Below, one piece after another: positions 16,523 through 24,763 of a stretch of 36,380 nucleotides of DNA (its first letter is position 1; every line of letters begins with the position of its first letter). This stretch comes from an uncultured Salinisphaerales bacterium (GTDB lineage: Bacteria; Pseudomonadota; Gammaproteobacteria; Nevskiales; OUC007), in the NCBI GenBank assembly GCA_937896565.1, contig CALBOV010000244.1, forward strand, positions 1-36,380, given 5' to 3'. The translations under genes and the position numbers were made by a program. Below the pieces are notes generated by a model. That model did no database searches. It was not told the DNA's origin and saw nothing but the letters and a program-made list of their open reading frames with translations.

Positions 16523-18970
16523 TCAGAACTGCAGGTTCAGCGCCGCGAACAACTGTCGACCGCTGGCCAGCTGTGACTGGTAGGTGCCGGGGAAGAATGG
16601 GGTGTCGGTGACCTGGTTGAGCACACGCTCGTCGGTCAGGTTGGTGCCGCCCAGCGTGATCGACCAGCGTTCACTCTGCGAACCCAGCGTGATGCGGGCG
16701 GCGTACTTGGTGTAGGCCGGCACGTAGGTGTTCGGGTCCAGATCCGAATCGACGAACTGGTCGCCCTGGTAAAGCACGTCCACGGCGCTGATCAGCACCA
16801 TCGAACCCAGCGGAAAGGTCAGCGTCGGCGTCAGTGTTGCCGTGGCGCGCGGGGCGAAGGCGATGCGCTGGTCGCTGAGATCCTGCTCGGCGTCGATGCC
16901 TTGCTGGATGGGTGCCGGCGCGTCGCGGTAGTCCTTGTAGCGGGCGTCCAGCCAGCCGAAGGAGCCCATCAACTCCAGCGGGGCCCAGGGGGTCAGCCAC
17001 AGGAAATCGGCTTCCACGCCCCGTGAGTAGGCGCTGGCCGCGTTGCTGACATCGAAGAACGTGCCGTTGAAGGCCAGCACCTGCAGGTTGTCGAACTGGG
17101 TGTGATAAAGCGTCAGGTTGGCCTGCAGCGTGCGGTTGAAGAACCGACCCTTGATGCCGGCCTCGACCGTCTGGGTTTCCTCGGCCTCGTACTCCAGGTC
17201 ATCGCCGGTGTAGGACAGCGAGTTGAAACCGCCGCTCTTGAAGCCTTTCGCCCAGGATGCGTAGTAGTTGACGTCGTGGTCGCTGAAGTACTGCAGGACG
17301 AGTTTCGGCGACACGTCGGATTCCTCCCGGCGCAGGTTGTCGCGGTCGTAGTCGTTCGCGCCCAGCAGCAACCCCATCACGCAGGGGATCACGGACAGCG
17401 CGGTTCGTTCGCAGAACGCCGTGCCCGCCGAATCGACGCGTTTTTCCTCACGGTTGTAGCGGATGCCGGGAGTGATCGCCCAGCGTTCGGTGAGATACCA
17501 GGTCATCTGGCCGAACAGCGCCGCCGAGCTGATGTCCTGCGTGTAGTCGAACTGGTAGAAGTCGTTCTGCAGCAGCGGGACCAGCGCGGGCCCCAGGCCG
17601 CGGAGCAGGGTCAGCGGGCTGCTGGCGCCACCGTTTCCGGTGATCAGCTGGAATGCGTCGTCGGTGAACACGTAGGAGCTGAGGTCCTCGCCGGCGAGGA
17701 TCCGCGCCAGCAGGGTGTAGCTGGAATCGAACCAGAACGCACCGGCGACGAACTCGACGCCCGTTCCCCAGCCGAACGGTGCGGGGCCGGCACCGTCAAA
17801 ACGGAACTCTGCGGAGAGCTGGTCGTGATCCTCGTGGTTGTCCAGCCGGCCGATGTTCGCCGGTGAGATGTCCAGCTCATTGAGCTGGTCGATGTAGAAC
17901 CGCGAGCCACCGAGCACCAGCACGCTGTTGAGATCGTCGAGCGCGCCGACCGGCCCGTGCGCCCACTCGGTCTTCCAGCCGATGGTGCGTGAACCCTTCT
18001 CGATCCAGCCCGGTGTTTCGGCGGAGTTGATGAAGTTCTTCGGGTCGTCCTCGATGTCCGGATCGAAGTCTTCGAGATAGGTCCGTGTGTCCTCGTCCAG
18101 GTTGAACAGCTGGAACGGCCAGAACGCGGCTTCGGTATCCGAGATGACGGCGGTGATTTCGCTGTCGATGTCGTAGGTCGGCAGCACGCGGAACTTCAGC
18201 CGGGCGGCCTGCTGTTCCAGGTGCTCCTCGTCGCGTTGCAGGAGCTGGTTGTACAGCTCGCCGTCCTGCGCGCGGTCGAGCACCGCGAGGCGTCCGCCCA
18301 CCCATTCGTTGAACATCCCGCCGACACCCGCCTCGACGCGGTGTTCGCCGTGCTCGCCGTAGAACACGCGGCCGTCGACGCCGGCACCGGAGACCGGACC
18401 CTTGGTGATGACGTTGAACACGCCGGCCACGGTGTTCTTGCCGAACAGCGTGCCCTGCGGGCCGCGAAGCACCTCGACGCTGTCCACATCGAACATGGCC
18501 TCGGTGAAATAGCCCGGGCGGCCGAAGTAGATCTCGTCCTGCACGAAGCCGACCGAACTCTCGAAACTGGGGTTGAACGCGTTCGTGCCGAAACCGCGGA
18601 TGAACACCTGCGGCGAGCCGAGGTCGTCGGCATCGACGCGCACGTTCGGCACGTAAAGCGAGACGTCGGCGAGATCGGCCGAGCCGCTGGCCTGGATGAA
18701 TCCGCCGTCGATGGCGGTGACCGAGACCGGCACTTCCTGAAGGGTCTGCTCGGTTTTCTGAGCGGTGACCACCATTTCCTCGAGCTGACGCGGTGGCTCA
18801 TCGGCACTGCGTTGCTCGGGGCTGTCGATTGGCTGTACCGGAATCAGGTCGAGTTCCGTCTCGATCGATTCGGGTTCGGAGGGGCGCTCCTGATCGGCGG
18901 TCTGAGCACCGGCGGCGGTACTGAAGACGAGTGCCAGAACCGCCACTCCACGGGTCGAAAAGTGCTTCAT
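16523..18970 (-). CDS. TonB-dependent outer membrane receptor
   Basis: An outer-membrane 22-strand receptor driven by TonB, 815 residues. Residues 1-22 are a Sec signal (cleavage near AAGAQ). An acidic spacer (about 25-60) leads to a TonB-box-like EEMVVTA (64-70). The plug domain (about 75-190) contains VPVSVTAIDG, FIRGFGTN and the highly typical VEVLRGPQGTLFGKNTVAG. The barrel ends LFAALNLQF, with the terminal Phe required for BAM assembly. The plug resembles the FecA/FyuA-like receptors abundant in Xanthomonadales and sphingomonads, whose substrates include siderophores, vitamins and glycans; the substrate here cannot be read. The ATG at 18970 has GGGAG upstream and a normal signal peptide. 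No TonB, ExbB or sigma/anti-sigma gene adjoins it. Confidence 0.95.
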   Translation of the reverse strand: MKHFSTRGVAVLALVFSTAAGAQTADQERPSEPESIETELDLIPVQPIDSPEQRSADEPPRQLEEMVVTAQKTEQTLQEVPVSVTAIDGGFIQASGSADLADVSLYVPNVRVDADDLGSPQVFIRGFGTNAFNPSFESSVGFVQDEIYFGRPGYFTEAMFDVDSVEVLRGPQGTLFGKNTVAGVFNVITKGPVSGAGVDGRVFYGEHGEHRVEAGVGGMFNEWVGGRLAVLDRAQDGELYNQLLQRDEEHLEQQAARLKFRVLPTYDIDSEITAVISDTEAAFWPFQLFNLDEDTRTYLEDFDPDIEDDPKNFINSAETPGWIEKGSRTIGWKTEWAHGPVGALDDLNSVLVLGGSRFYIDQLNELDISPANIGRLDNHEDHDQLSAEFRFDGAGPAPFGWGTGVEFVAGAFWFDSSYTLLARILAGEDLSSYVFTDDAFQLITGNGGASSPLTLLRGLGPALVPLLQNDFYQFDYTQDISSAALFGQMTWYLTERWAITPGIRYNREEKRVDSAGTAFCERTALSVIPCVMGLLLGANDYDRDNLRREESDVSPKLVLQYFSDHDVNYYASWAKGFKSGGFNSLSYTGDDLEYEAEETQTVEAGIKGRFFNRTLQANLTLYHTQFDNLQVLAFNGTFFDVSNAASAYSRGVEADFLWLTPWAPLELMGSFGWLDARYKDYRDAPAPIQQGIDAEQDLSDQRIAFAPRATATLTPTLTFPLGSMVLISAVDVLYQGDQFVDSDLDPNTYVPAYTKYAARITLGSQSERWSITLGGTNLTDERVLNQVTDTPFFPGTYQSQLASGRQLFAALNLQF

Positions 18971-19204
18971 GCACACTCCCAGAGATGTCGTGAGTTGGAT
19001 CGGTCCGAGGTTCTGATGCCGCGGTGGTCGATGGCTGCTGCAGTGCCTCCGCCCCTTGGCACCATAGTCCACGCGCGGTCGGTGGATAGTCGTAAATTGA
19101 CCCTACTCGCGTGTCACATTCGGTCACGTCGTGTTCTGCTGGCATGATTACGGCGTACTGCGGGCACCGTTACTCAATTCACGACGCGCAAGGGAAGGTT
19201 GATC

Positions 19205-19570
19205 TTGAACCGCTTGTTTTTGCTGGGTGTTTTGGCCCTCGTGCTCACCGCCTGCGGGCAGGGTGGCTCCGAGCCGGGGATTTCCATCGCCAAGGCCTTG
19301 TCGCTGGCACCGGAGGATCCGGCGCTGGCCGATCAATACCGGTCCAGCTGCCGGGCGTGCCACGCGGCGAGCAACTCGGGGGCGCCGATGACGGGCAGCC
19401 TGGCGGCGTGGAAGCCGCGTCTGGACAAGGGCCTGGACGTGCTGGTGGAACACACCATCACCGGTTTCAAGGGCATGCCGCCGATGGGCCTTTGTTCCGA
19501 CTGCTCCGAGTCCGAACTGCGGGCGCTGATCGAGTTCATGGCCACTCCACCACAGGAGGATGGAGCGTGA
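19205..19570 (+). CDS. Cytochrome c5-like lipoprotein
   Basis: A small periplasmic monohaem electron carrier anchored as a lipoprotein, about 121 residues. The signal is NRLFLLGVLALVLTAC with the lipobox LTAC. The haem site is CRACH (about 49-53) and the distal Met lies in KGMPPMG. The extra CSDC pair after it is the disulfide typical of cytochrome c5, and the ending SESELRALIEFM is the usual C-terminal helix. GGGAAGG sits 6 nt before the TTG at 19205, so this start is preferred over the TTG at 19199. The stop overlaps the GTG of the next gene (GTGA). In context it is the likely electron acceptor of the downstream oxidase. Confidence 0.9.
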   Translation: MNRLFLLGVLALVLTACGQGGSEPGISIAKALSLAPEDPALADQYRSSCRACHAASNSGAPMTGSLAAWKPRLDKGLDVLVEHTITGFKGMPPMGLCSDCSESELRALIEFMATPPQEDGA

Positions 19571-20973
19571 AAAGGCGTGACTTTCTCGTCGGCGGCGCGG
19601 CGGTTGCCGTAACGCCGCTGGCCGGCTGCGATGACTATGGCGCCGCCAACATGCCGCAGCCGCCGGCTCCCAGGACCGGGCCGGATGGCGAGCGTCTGCT
19701 TCCTTGGCAGAACTGGTCCGGTTACCAGTCCAGTCTGCCGAGCCAGCGTGTCGCGCCCGAAACGGAAACCGCGCTGGCCGAACTGCTGACGTCGACGCAG
19801 GGCACCGTGCGACCGGTGGGTTCCGGGCATTCGTTCACGCCGCTGGTGCCCACGGACGACACCATCGTCTCGTTGCGCCATTTCAGCGGGCTGATCGAAT
19901 CCGACGACCAGGCGATGACGGCCGTGGTCGGGGCCGGAACCAAGCTGGGCCGCCTCGGCGAGCCCTTGCACGAGGCCGGGCAGGCGCTGATCAACATGCC
20001 GGACATCGACGCCCAGACCCTTGCCGGGTCGATGGCCACGGCCACGCATGGCACCGGCGCCGGGCTTGGCGCGTTGCACACCGCGGCGACCGCGCTGCGG
20101 CTGGTCACCCCCACCGGCGAGATCATCGATTGCTCCGCCGAGCAGAATCCGGACGTCTTTCAGGCGGCGCAGGTCTCGCTGGGGTCCCTGGGCGTTCTGA
20201 CCCGGGTCACGTTGCAGAACGTGCCCACGGTGCGCATGAAGCGCCGGGTCTGGGTCGAGGATTTCGCCTCGCTGGTCGACCGCTTCGACACGCTGGCCGC
20301 CGAGCACCACAGCTTCGAGATGTATTGCGTGCCGCATGGCGATTACGGGATTGCCATCACCATCGATCCGACCGATGAACCGGTCCAGCCGCGTGGTCCG
20401 GAGCAGGACAACGACGCGGTCATGGATCTGAAAAAGCTGCGGGACCTGCTGTCCTGGTTCCCGTCGGCGCGGCGCTGGCTGCTGAACATGGCCATGCAGG
20501 ACTACCAGCCCGAGGAAGCGGTGGATGTCTGGTATCGCATCTTTCCGTCCAGCCGCGCCGTGCGCTTCAACGAGATGGAGTACCACCTGCCGCGCGAGGC
20601 CTTGCTGCCGACCGTCATGGAGGTGCGCAAGACACTGGAGCGCAAGCATCCCGGCGTCTTCTTCCCGATGGAAATCCGGGTGGTCAAGGGCGACGATGCC
20701 TGGCTGAGCCCGTTCCAGGGTCACGCGACCTCCGGGTCGATAGCGGTGCATCGCTATTACGAGGAGGATCCGCTGCCGCTGTTTCGTGACGTGGAGCCGA
20801 TCTACCAGCCGCTGGGCGGTCGTCCGCACTGGGGCAAGATGCACACGCTGGGGCCGGAGACGCTGGCCGAGCGGTATCCGCGCTTCAACGACTTTGTCGC
20901 AATGCAGGCGAAACTGGATCCGCAGGGCCGCATGCTCAACGGATATTTGAGGGAGTTGTTTGGTCGTGGCTGA
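19567..20973 (+). CDS. FAD-binding oxidoreductase, D-arabinono-1,4-lactone oxidase type, Tat-like signal
   Basis: A vanillyl-alcohol-oxidase-superfamily flavoenzyme of 468 residues. The N-terminus KRRDFLVGGAAVAVTPLAGC combines a Tat-like twin arginine with a lipobox-like LAGC, so export as a folded holoenzyme is inferred. The FAD domain (about 45-240) has VRPVGSGHSFTPLVPTDD, where the His at about 88 is the usual covalent FAD site of ALO/GULO enzymes, and GSMATATHGTG. The C-terminal ALO domain ends in the typical PHWGKMHTL and DPQGRMLNGYLRELF. The family oxidises aldonolactones, alditols or similar polyols. Using cytochrome c rather than oxygen as acceptor is suggested only by the neighbour. 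It starts at a GTG after GGAGGATGGAGC and overlaps both flanking genes. Confidence 0.92.
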   Translation: MKRRDFLVGGAAVAVTPLAGCDDYGAANMPQPPAPRTGPDGERLLPWQNWSGYQSSLPSQRVAPETETALAELLTSTQGTVRPVGSGHSFTPLVPTDDTIVSLRHFSGLIESDDQAMTAVVGAGTKLGRLGEPLHEAGQALINMPDIDAQTLAGSMATATHGTGAGLGALHTAATALRLVTPTGEIIDCSAEQNPDVFQAAQVSLGSLGVLTRVTLQNVPTVRMKRRVWVEDFASLVDRFDTLAAEHHSFEMYCVPHGDYGIAITIDPTDEPVQPRGPEQDNDAVMDLKKLRDLLSWFPSARRWLLNMAMQDYQPEEAVDVWYRIFPSSRAVRFNEMEYHLPREALLPTVMEVRKTLERKHPGVFFPMEIRVVKGDDAWLSPFQGHATSGSIAVHRYYEEDPLPLFRDVEPIYQPLGGRPHWGKMHTLGPETLAERYPRFNDFVAMQAKLDPQGRMLNGYLRELFGRG

Positions 20974-22288
20974 TCGGGAGGTCAACTGGAAACGCCGCGC
21001 CTTGCTCGCCGGCTGTGTCGTGGCGCCGATTGCCATCGGTGCGGCGAAGAAACCGCGTGATCATGGCCGGGGCGGGCATGACGACTACTTCGGCGGCATC
21101 CAGCAGGCTCTGCGCGAAGCCGGCCTGATGCAGCCGACCCTGGTGATCGACCGCGCCAGGCTGGACGCCAACATCGAACGGCTGAAGTCCCACCTGCCGT
21201 CGTCCATGGCCTACCGCATCGTCGCCAAGTCGCTGCCCAGCGTCGAGCTGATCAGGCGTATCCGCGAGGCGACCGGCACCGACCGCCTGATGGTGTTCCA
21301 CCAGCCGCATCTGGACATCCTGTCCGCGGCGATGCCGGATTCGCGTCTGCTGCTTGGCAAGCCGATGCCGGTGGGGGCGGTGGACCGCTTCTTCACCGGG
21401 CATCAGCCCGGTGCGTTCGATGTGTCAGCCCAGATCGAATGGCTGGTGGACACGCCGCAGCGTGTGCGGGACTACCGCGAGATCGCGGCGGCGCGGGCCG
21501 CGCAGGGCGCGGGTCCGATGCAGTTGAACATCGAGCTGGATGTGGGGCTGCACCGCGGTGGCTTCACGTCGACACGGGACGTGGCCGAGGCCATTCAGGC
21601 CATGCATTCGGATCCGGCCGTCCGGTTTTCGGGCTTCATGGGTTACGAGGCGCACGCGTCGAAGATGCCGGAGCTGATGGGCGGGCCCGAAGCCGCGCTC
21701 GCCGATGCGATGGCCTTTTATTCGGATTGCGTGTCCACCGCCCGCGAGGTGCTGGGTTCCGCGTTCGACGAAGATGTCCTGACGCTCAACATGGGCGGCA
21801 GCAGCACCTACGAGCTGTACGACGACTCCGCGCCCTGCAACGAGCTGGCGATGGGGTCGGGGCTGGTCAAGCCCACCGATTTCGACACCAGCACCCTGGC
21901 GGATCATCAGCCGGCGTCATTCATCGCCACGCCCGTGCTCAAGCAACTCGATGGCGTACGCCTGCCCGGTCTGGAAGGGCTGTCCGGCCTGTTCCAGGCC
22001 TGGGATCCGAATCAGCAGCAGACATTCTTCATCTACGGCGGTTATTGGCATGCGGACACGGTGTCGCCGCCCGGCCTGCAACGCAACGCGATCTGGGGCC
22101 ACTCGACCAATCAGGAAATGGTCAACGGCTCGGATGCGGTGAAGCTCGCGGTGGGTGATCACATCTTCCTGCGCCCACACCAGAGCGAGTTCGTGTTCCT
22201 GCAGTTCGGCGACATCGCCGTCCATGAGGGCGGACGGATCGTCGACACCTGGCCGGTGTTCCAGCAGGGTTCGACCGGCTCAGCCTGA
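20960..22288 (+). CDS. PLP-dependent alanine-racemase/D-threonine-aldolase fold protein, probably exported
   Basis: A fold-type III PLP enzyme of 442 residues. Residues 11-30 (KRRALLAGCVVAPIAIGAAK) form a twin-arginine-like signal or membrane anchor. The TIM-barrel domain (about 58-320) has TLVIDRARLDANI and the PLP lysine in YRIVAKSLPSVELI (Lys90). Repeated glycines in FSGFMGYEAH and LNMGGSSTYELY help hold the phosphate. The C-terminal beta domain resembles the D-serine dehydratase/D-threonine aldolase metal domain, with PHQSEFVFLQFGDIAVHEGG. D-amino-acid aldolase, dehydratase or racemase activity is possible; the substrate is unknown. The TTG at 20960 or the GTG at 20966 may be the start; GGGAG at 20951 serves either. 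It overlaps the oxidase gene by 14 bp. Confidence 0.85.
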   Translation: MVVADREVNWKRRALLAGCVVAPIAIGAAKKPRDHGRGGHDDYFGGIQQALREAGLMQPTLVIDRARLDANIERLKSHLPSSMAYRIVAKSLPSVELIRRIREATGTDRLMVFHQPHLDILSAAMPDSRLLLGKPMPVGAVDRFFTGHQPGAFDVSAQIEWLVDTPQRVRDYREIAAARAAQGAGPMQLNIELDVGLHRGGFTSTRDVAEAIQAMHSDPAVRFSGFMGYEAHASKMPELMGGPEAALADAMAFYSDCVSTAREVLGSAFDEDVLTLNMGGSSTYELYDDSAPCNELAMGSGLVKPTDFDTSTLADHQPASFIATPVLKQLDGVRLPGLEGLSGLFQAWDPNQQQTFFIYGGYWHADTVSPPGLQRNAIWGHSTNQEMVNGSDAVKLAVGDHIFLRPHQSEFVFLQFGDIAVHEGGRIVDTWPVFQQGSTGSA

Positions 22289-22687
22289 TACGGTCGCGAG
22301 CGCACGGTCCTCGGGTTCGACGGTTTCGGTGCCGAACCCGGTGACGTGCAAACCGCCGAACTGGCGCAGAAAGGCGTCCACGATCAGCCGCGGGACGGGC
22401 TGTCCGTCGAACATGGGCGTCAGGGCACGAGCCTGATCCACGCGCTCGAATGCGTGGGGTGTGCGTTCCACAACCACGACCCGATTGTCACGGTCCCTGT
22501 ACATGAAGGCGTGCTGCATATCCATTGCTCCGGTGGCGAGTTCCATACAGAACGGCTTCCGGAGCCGAATCCGGACATCGGCCGGGATTGTGGCCGTGCC
22601 CGGGGACTGGAACATCCCCCCGAATGGGTCGTACAGCGTTCGGCAGGCGCGGGTCGGACGCTTAGTCTTCCCTGATTCCGGTGTCAT
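22280..22687 (-). CDS. Hypothetical protein, 135 aa
   Basis: Not recognised. The predicted 135-residue protein has no signal peptide or membrane segment. It mixes basic, aromatic and hydrophobic residues in a way typical of a folded cytoplasmic domain (for example MELATGAMDMQHAFMYRDRD, VVVVERTPHAFERVDQAR and VPRLIVDAFLRQFGGLHV). Its codons favour G or C in third positions like real genes here, and the opposite-strand frame is less protein-like. The ATG at 22687 gives the full length but lacks a good ribosome site; an internal ATG at about residue 25 is an alternative. Its 3' end overlaps the PLP gene by 9 bp on the opposite strand. Confidence 0.6.
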   Translation of the reverse strand: MTPESGKTKRPTRACRTLYDPFGGMFQSPGTATIPADVRIRLRKPFCMELATGAMDMQHAFMYRDRDNRVVVVERTPHAFERVDQARALTPMFDGQPVPRLIVDAFLRQFGGLHVTGFGTETVEPEDRALATVSG

Positions 22688-22718
22688 GCCGTCAGCCCGT
22701 CAATACGCTCCAGGATCC

Positions 22719-22910
22719 ATGAAGCAGCAACGAACCCGGCAATCAGAGAGACGGCAACAGACCGAGGTGGACCGTCTGCACCGGCGCATGGACGAGCTGC
22801 TTCGGACATCGCTGTTCCACGAATCGATGTCCGACGAACAGGAGTGGCTCAGCAGGGACCGCGCCTGGCGTGAATCGGGTCGGGGCCACAAGTCCGGGCA
22901 CGACGACTAG
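22719..22910 (+). CDS. Small charged hypothetical protein, 63 aa
   Basis: A short frame with ATG at 22719 and AGGA 4 nt upstream. The 63-residue peptide is rich in Arg, Gln, Glu and Asp, predicted mostly helical (TEVDRLHRRMDELLRTSLFH), with no membrane segment. It may form a short coiled coil. It starts 31 bp from the divergent 135-aa gene and ends before the ahpF terminator. It is not recognised and may or may not be expressed. Confidence 0.45.
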   Translation: MKQQRTRQSERRQQTEVDRLHRRMDELLRTSLFHESMSDEQEWLSRDRAWRESGRGHKSGHDD

Positions 22911-22929
22911 GCCGAGGCTCCGGTCGCAC

Positions 22930-22975
22930 AAAAAAGCCCGCACCGTGCACGAGAGGAATGGATGCACGGGCGGGC
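22930..22975 (-). terminator. Intrinsic terminator of the ahpC-ahpF transcript
   Basis: Read on the minus strand, a strong stem (22963-22975 paired with 22936-22949; 6 + 7 bp with one bulged base) is followed directly by six T residues (22935-22930). This is a standard Rho-independent terminator located about 65 bp after the ahpF stop. Confidence 0.9.
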
Positions 22976-23039
22976 GGTTTCGATCCGGAGCGGGCGGGCC
23001 ACGCGGCTCCGGGTCTGTCAGGTGACGTGACCGATGGGG

Positions 23040-24620
23040 TTACGCCGCCTGCTGTTGCGCGTCGTCAGGGGCTGAACTGCGCATCAGATGGTCGAACGCG
23101 CTGAGCGCGGCGGTGGAGCCGCCACCCATTGCGATGATGATCTGCTTGTACGGCGTCGTCGTGACGTCACCGGCCGCGAACACGCCGCGCATCGAGGTCT
23201 GCGCACGGTCGTCGATGATGATCTCGCCGCGGTCGGTGAGGTCCAGCGTGCCCTTGAGCCATTCACTGTTGGGCAGCAGGCCGATCTGCACGAACACGCC
23301 TTCCAGTTCCACCGTGTGGATCTCGTCGGTGTTCCGGTCCTTGTACTTCAGGCCCTGGACCCGCTGGCCATCGCCGAACACCTCGGTGGTCTGCGCGGAG
23401 GTCAGCACGTCCACGTTCGGCAGGCTCAGCAGCTTGCGTTGCAGCACGGCGTCGGCGCGCAGCTTGCTGTCGAACTCCAGCAGCGTCACATGGGCGACGA
23501 TGCCGGCCAGGTCGATGGCGGCCTCGACACCGGAGTTGCCGCCACCGATGACCGCGACGCGCTTGCCCTTGAACAGCGGACCGTCGCAGTGCGGGCAGTA
23601 GGCCACACCCTTGTTGCGGTAGTCCTCCTCGCCGGGCACGCCCATCTGGCGCCAGCGAGCGCCGGTGGCGATGACCAGGCTCTTGGCCTTCAGCGCGGCA
23701 CCGGATTCCAGATGCACTTCCAGGAACTCGTCGCCCTCGACCAGCTTGCTGGCCTTTTGCAGCTTCATCACGTCCACGTCGTATTCCATGACGTGCTGCT
23801 CCAGCGCGGCGCCCATCTTCGGGCCTTCGGTCTTGGGCACGGAGATGAAGTTCTCGATGTCCATGGTGTCCATGACCTGACCGCCGAAGCGCTCGGCCAC
23901 GACGCCGGTGCGAATGCCCTTGCGCGCGGAGTAGATGGCCGCCGCGGCGCCGGCGGGTCCGCCGCCAACGATCAGCATGTCGAAGGGATCCTTCTGCTTG
24001 ATCTTCTCGGCCTCGCGTTCGACCGCGCCGGTGTCCATCTTGGCCAGCAGTTCGTCGACCGTCATCCGGCCGGAGGCGAAGTGCTCGCCGTTGAGGAACA
24101 CGGCCGGCACGGACATCACCTGACGCGTCTCGACCTCCTCCTGGAAGAACGCGCCATCGATCGCCACGTGCTCGATGTTCGGGTTGAGCACCGCCATGAC
24201 GTTCAGCGCCTGGACCACGTCCGGGCAGTTCTGGCAGGACAGCGAGAAGAACGTCTCGAACTTGTGCGTGCCGTCGATGGCCTTGATCTGCGCGATGGTG
24301 TCCTCGCTCAGCTTCGGCGTGACGCCACCAACCTGCAGCAATGCCAGCACCAGCGACGTGAACTCGTGACCCAGCGGAATGCCCGCAAACTCCACGTGGA
24401 TTTCGGCGTCCGGCGTGCCGATCGCGAAGCTGGGAATGCGCTTGTCGCTGTCGGTTCCGCTGCTGACGGTGATCTTGTCCGAGGCGCTCTTCAGCTCACC
24501 CAGGAAACTCAGCATCTCCTTGGAGCGGTCGCCATCGTCGGTGTAGGCAGTGATTTCGACCGACCGCGACAGTCGCTCGAGATACTGCTTGAGCTGTGCT
24601 CTCAACTGATCATCCAACAT
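23040..24620 (-). CDS. ahpF: Alkyl hydroperoxide reductase subunit F
   Basis: Flavoprotein disulfide reductase that passes electrons from NADH to AhpC. The 526-residue product has the N-terminal tandem thioredoxin-fold domain (about 1-200) with the redox pair CQNC at Cys129 and Cys132, the same positions as in E. coli. The FAD motif [17 protein letters not shown] follows near residue 215. The thioredoxin-reductase-like domain carries CPHCDGP as its second redox pair and the NADH motif [25 protein letters not shown] near the C-terminus binds FAD. It lies 143 bp downstream of ahpC on the same strand and ends in an intrinsic terminator. Confidence 0.98.
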   Translation of the reverse strand: MLDDQLRAQLKQYLERLSRSVEITAYTDDGDRSKEMLSFLGELKSASDKITVSSGTDSDKRIPSFAIGTPDAEIHVEFAGIPLGHEFTSLVLALLQVGGVTPKLSEDTIAQIKAIDGTHKFETFFSLSCQNCPDVVQALNVMAVLNPNIEHVAIDGAFFQEEVETRQVMSVPAVFLNGEHFASGRMTVDELLAKMDTGAVEREAEKIKQKDPFDMLIVGGGPAGAAAAIYSARKGIRTGVVAERFGGQVMDTMDIENFISVPKTEGPKMGAALEQHVMEYDVDVMKLQKASKLVEGDEFLEVHLESGAALKAKSLVIATGARWRQMGVPGEEDYRNKGVAYCPHCDGPLFKGKRVAVIGGGNSGVEAAIDLAGIVAHVTLLEFDSKLRADAVLQRKLLSLPNVDVLTSAQTTEVFGDGQRVQGLKYKDRNTDEIHTVELEGVFVQIGLLPNSEWLKGTLDLTDRGEIIIDDRAQTSMRGVFAAGDVTTTPYKQIIIAMGGGSTAALSAFDHLMRSSAPDDAQQQAA

Positions 24621-24715
24621 CTCGTCGTTCCTCTCATTCGGGAAGCAGCGGCGTTACGCGCGCTTCCGTCCGTCGGTCTGGCCGGCTGTCGCAACAGCCA
24701 GCCGCGAATTCGGGT

Positions 24716-24741
24716 GGCAGGTCGGCCGGAGCCGACCTGCC
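24716..24741 (-). repeat. Hairpin between ahpC and ahpF
   Basis: A perfect 10-bp stem (24716-24725 paired with 24732-24741) with a 6-nt loop lies 22 bp past the ahpC stop. A smaller stem, GGCTGT/ACAGCC, is at 24684-24699. Without U tracts they may act as partial terminators or 3'-end stabilisers, giving more AhpC than AhpF. Confidence 0.55.
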
Positions 24742-24763
24742 GATCGATCTTCGGCGGCGCCGT

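Noticed and set aside
19333-21036. 567-codon minus-strand open frame
   Set aside because: It is antisense to the cytochrome and oxidase genes, which carry clear haem and FAD motifs.
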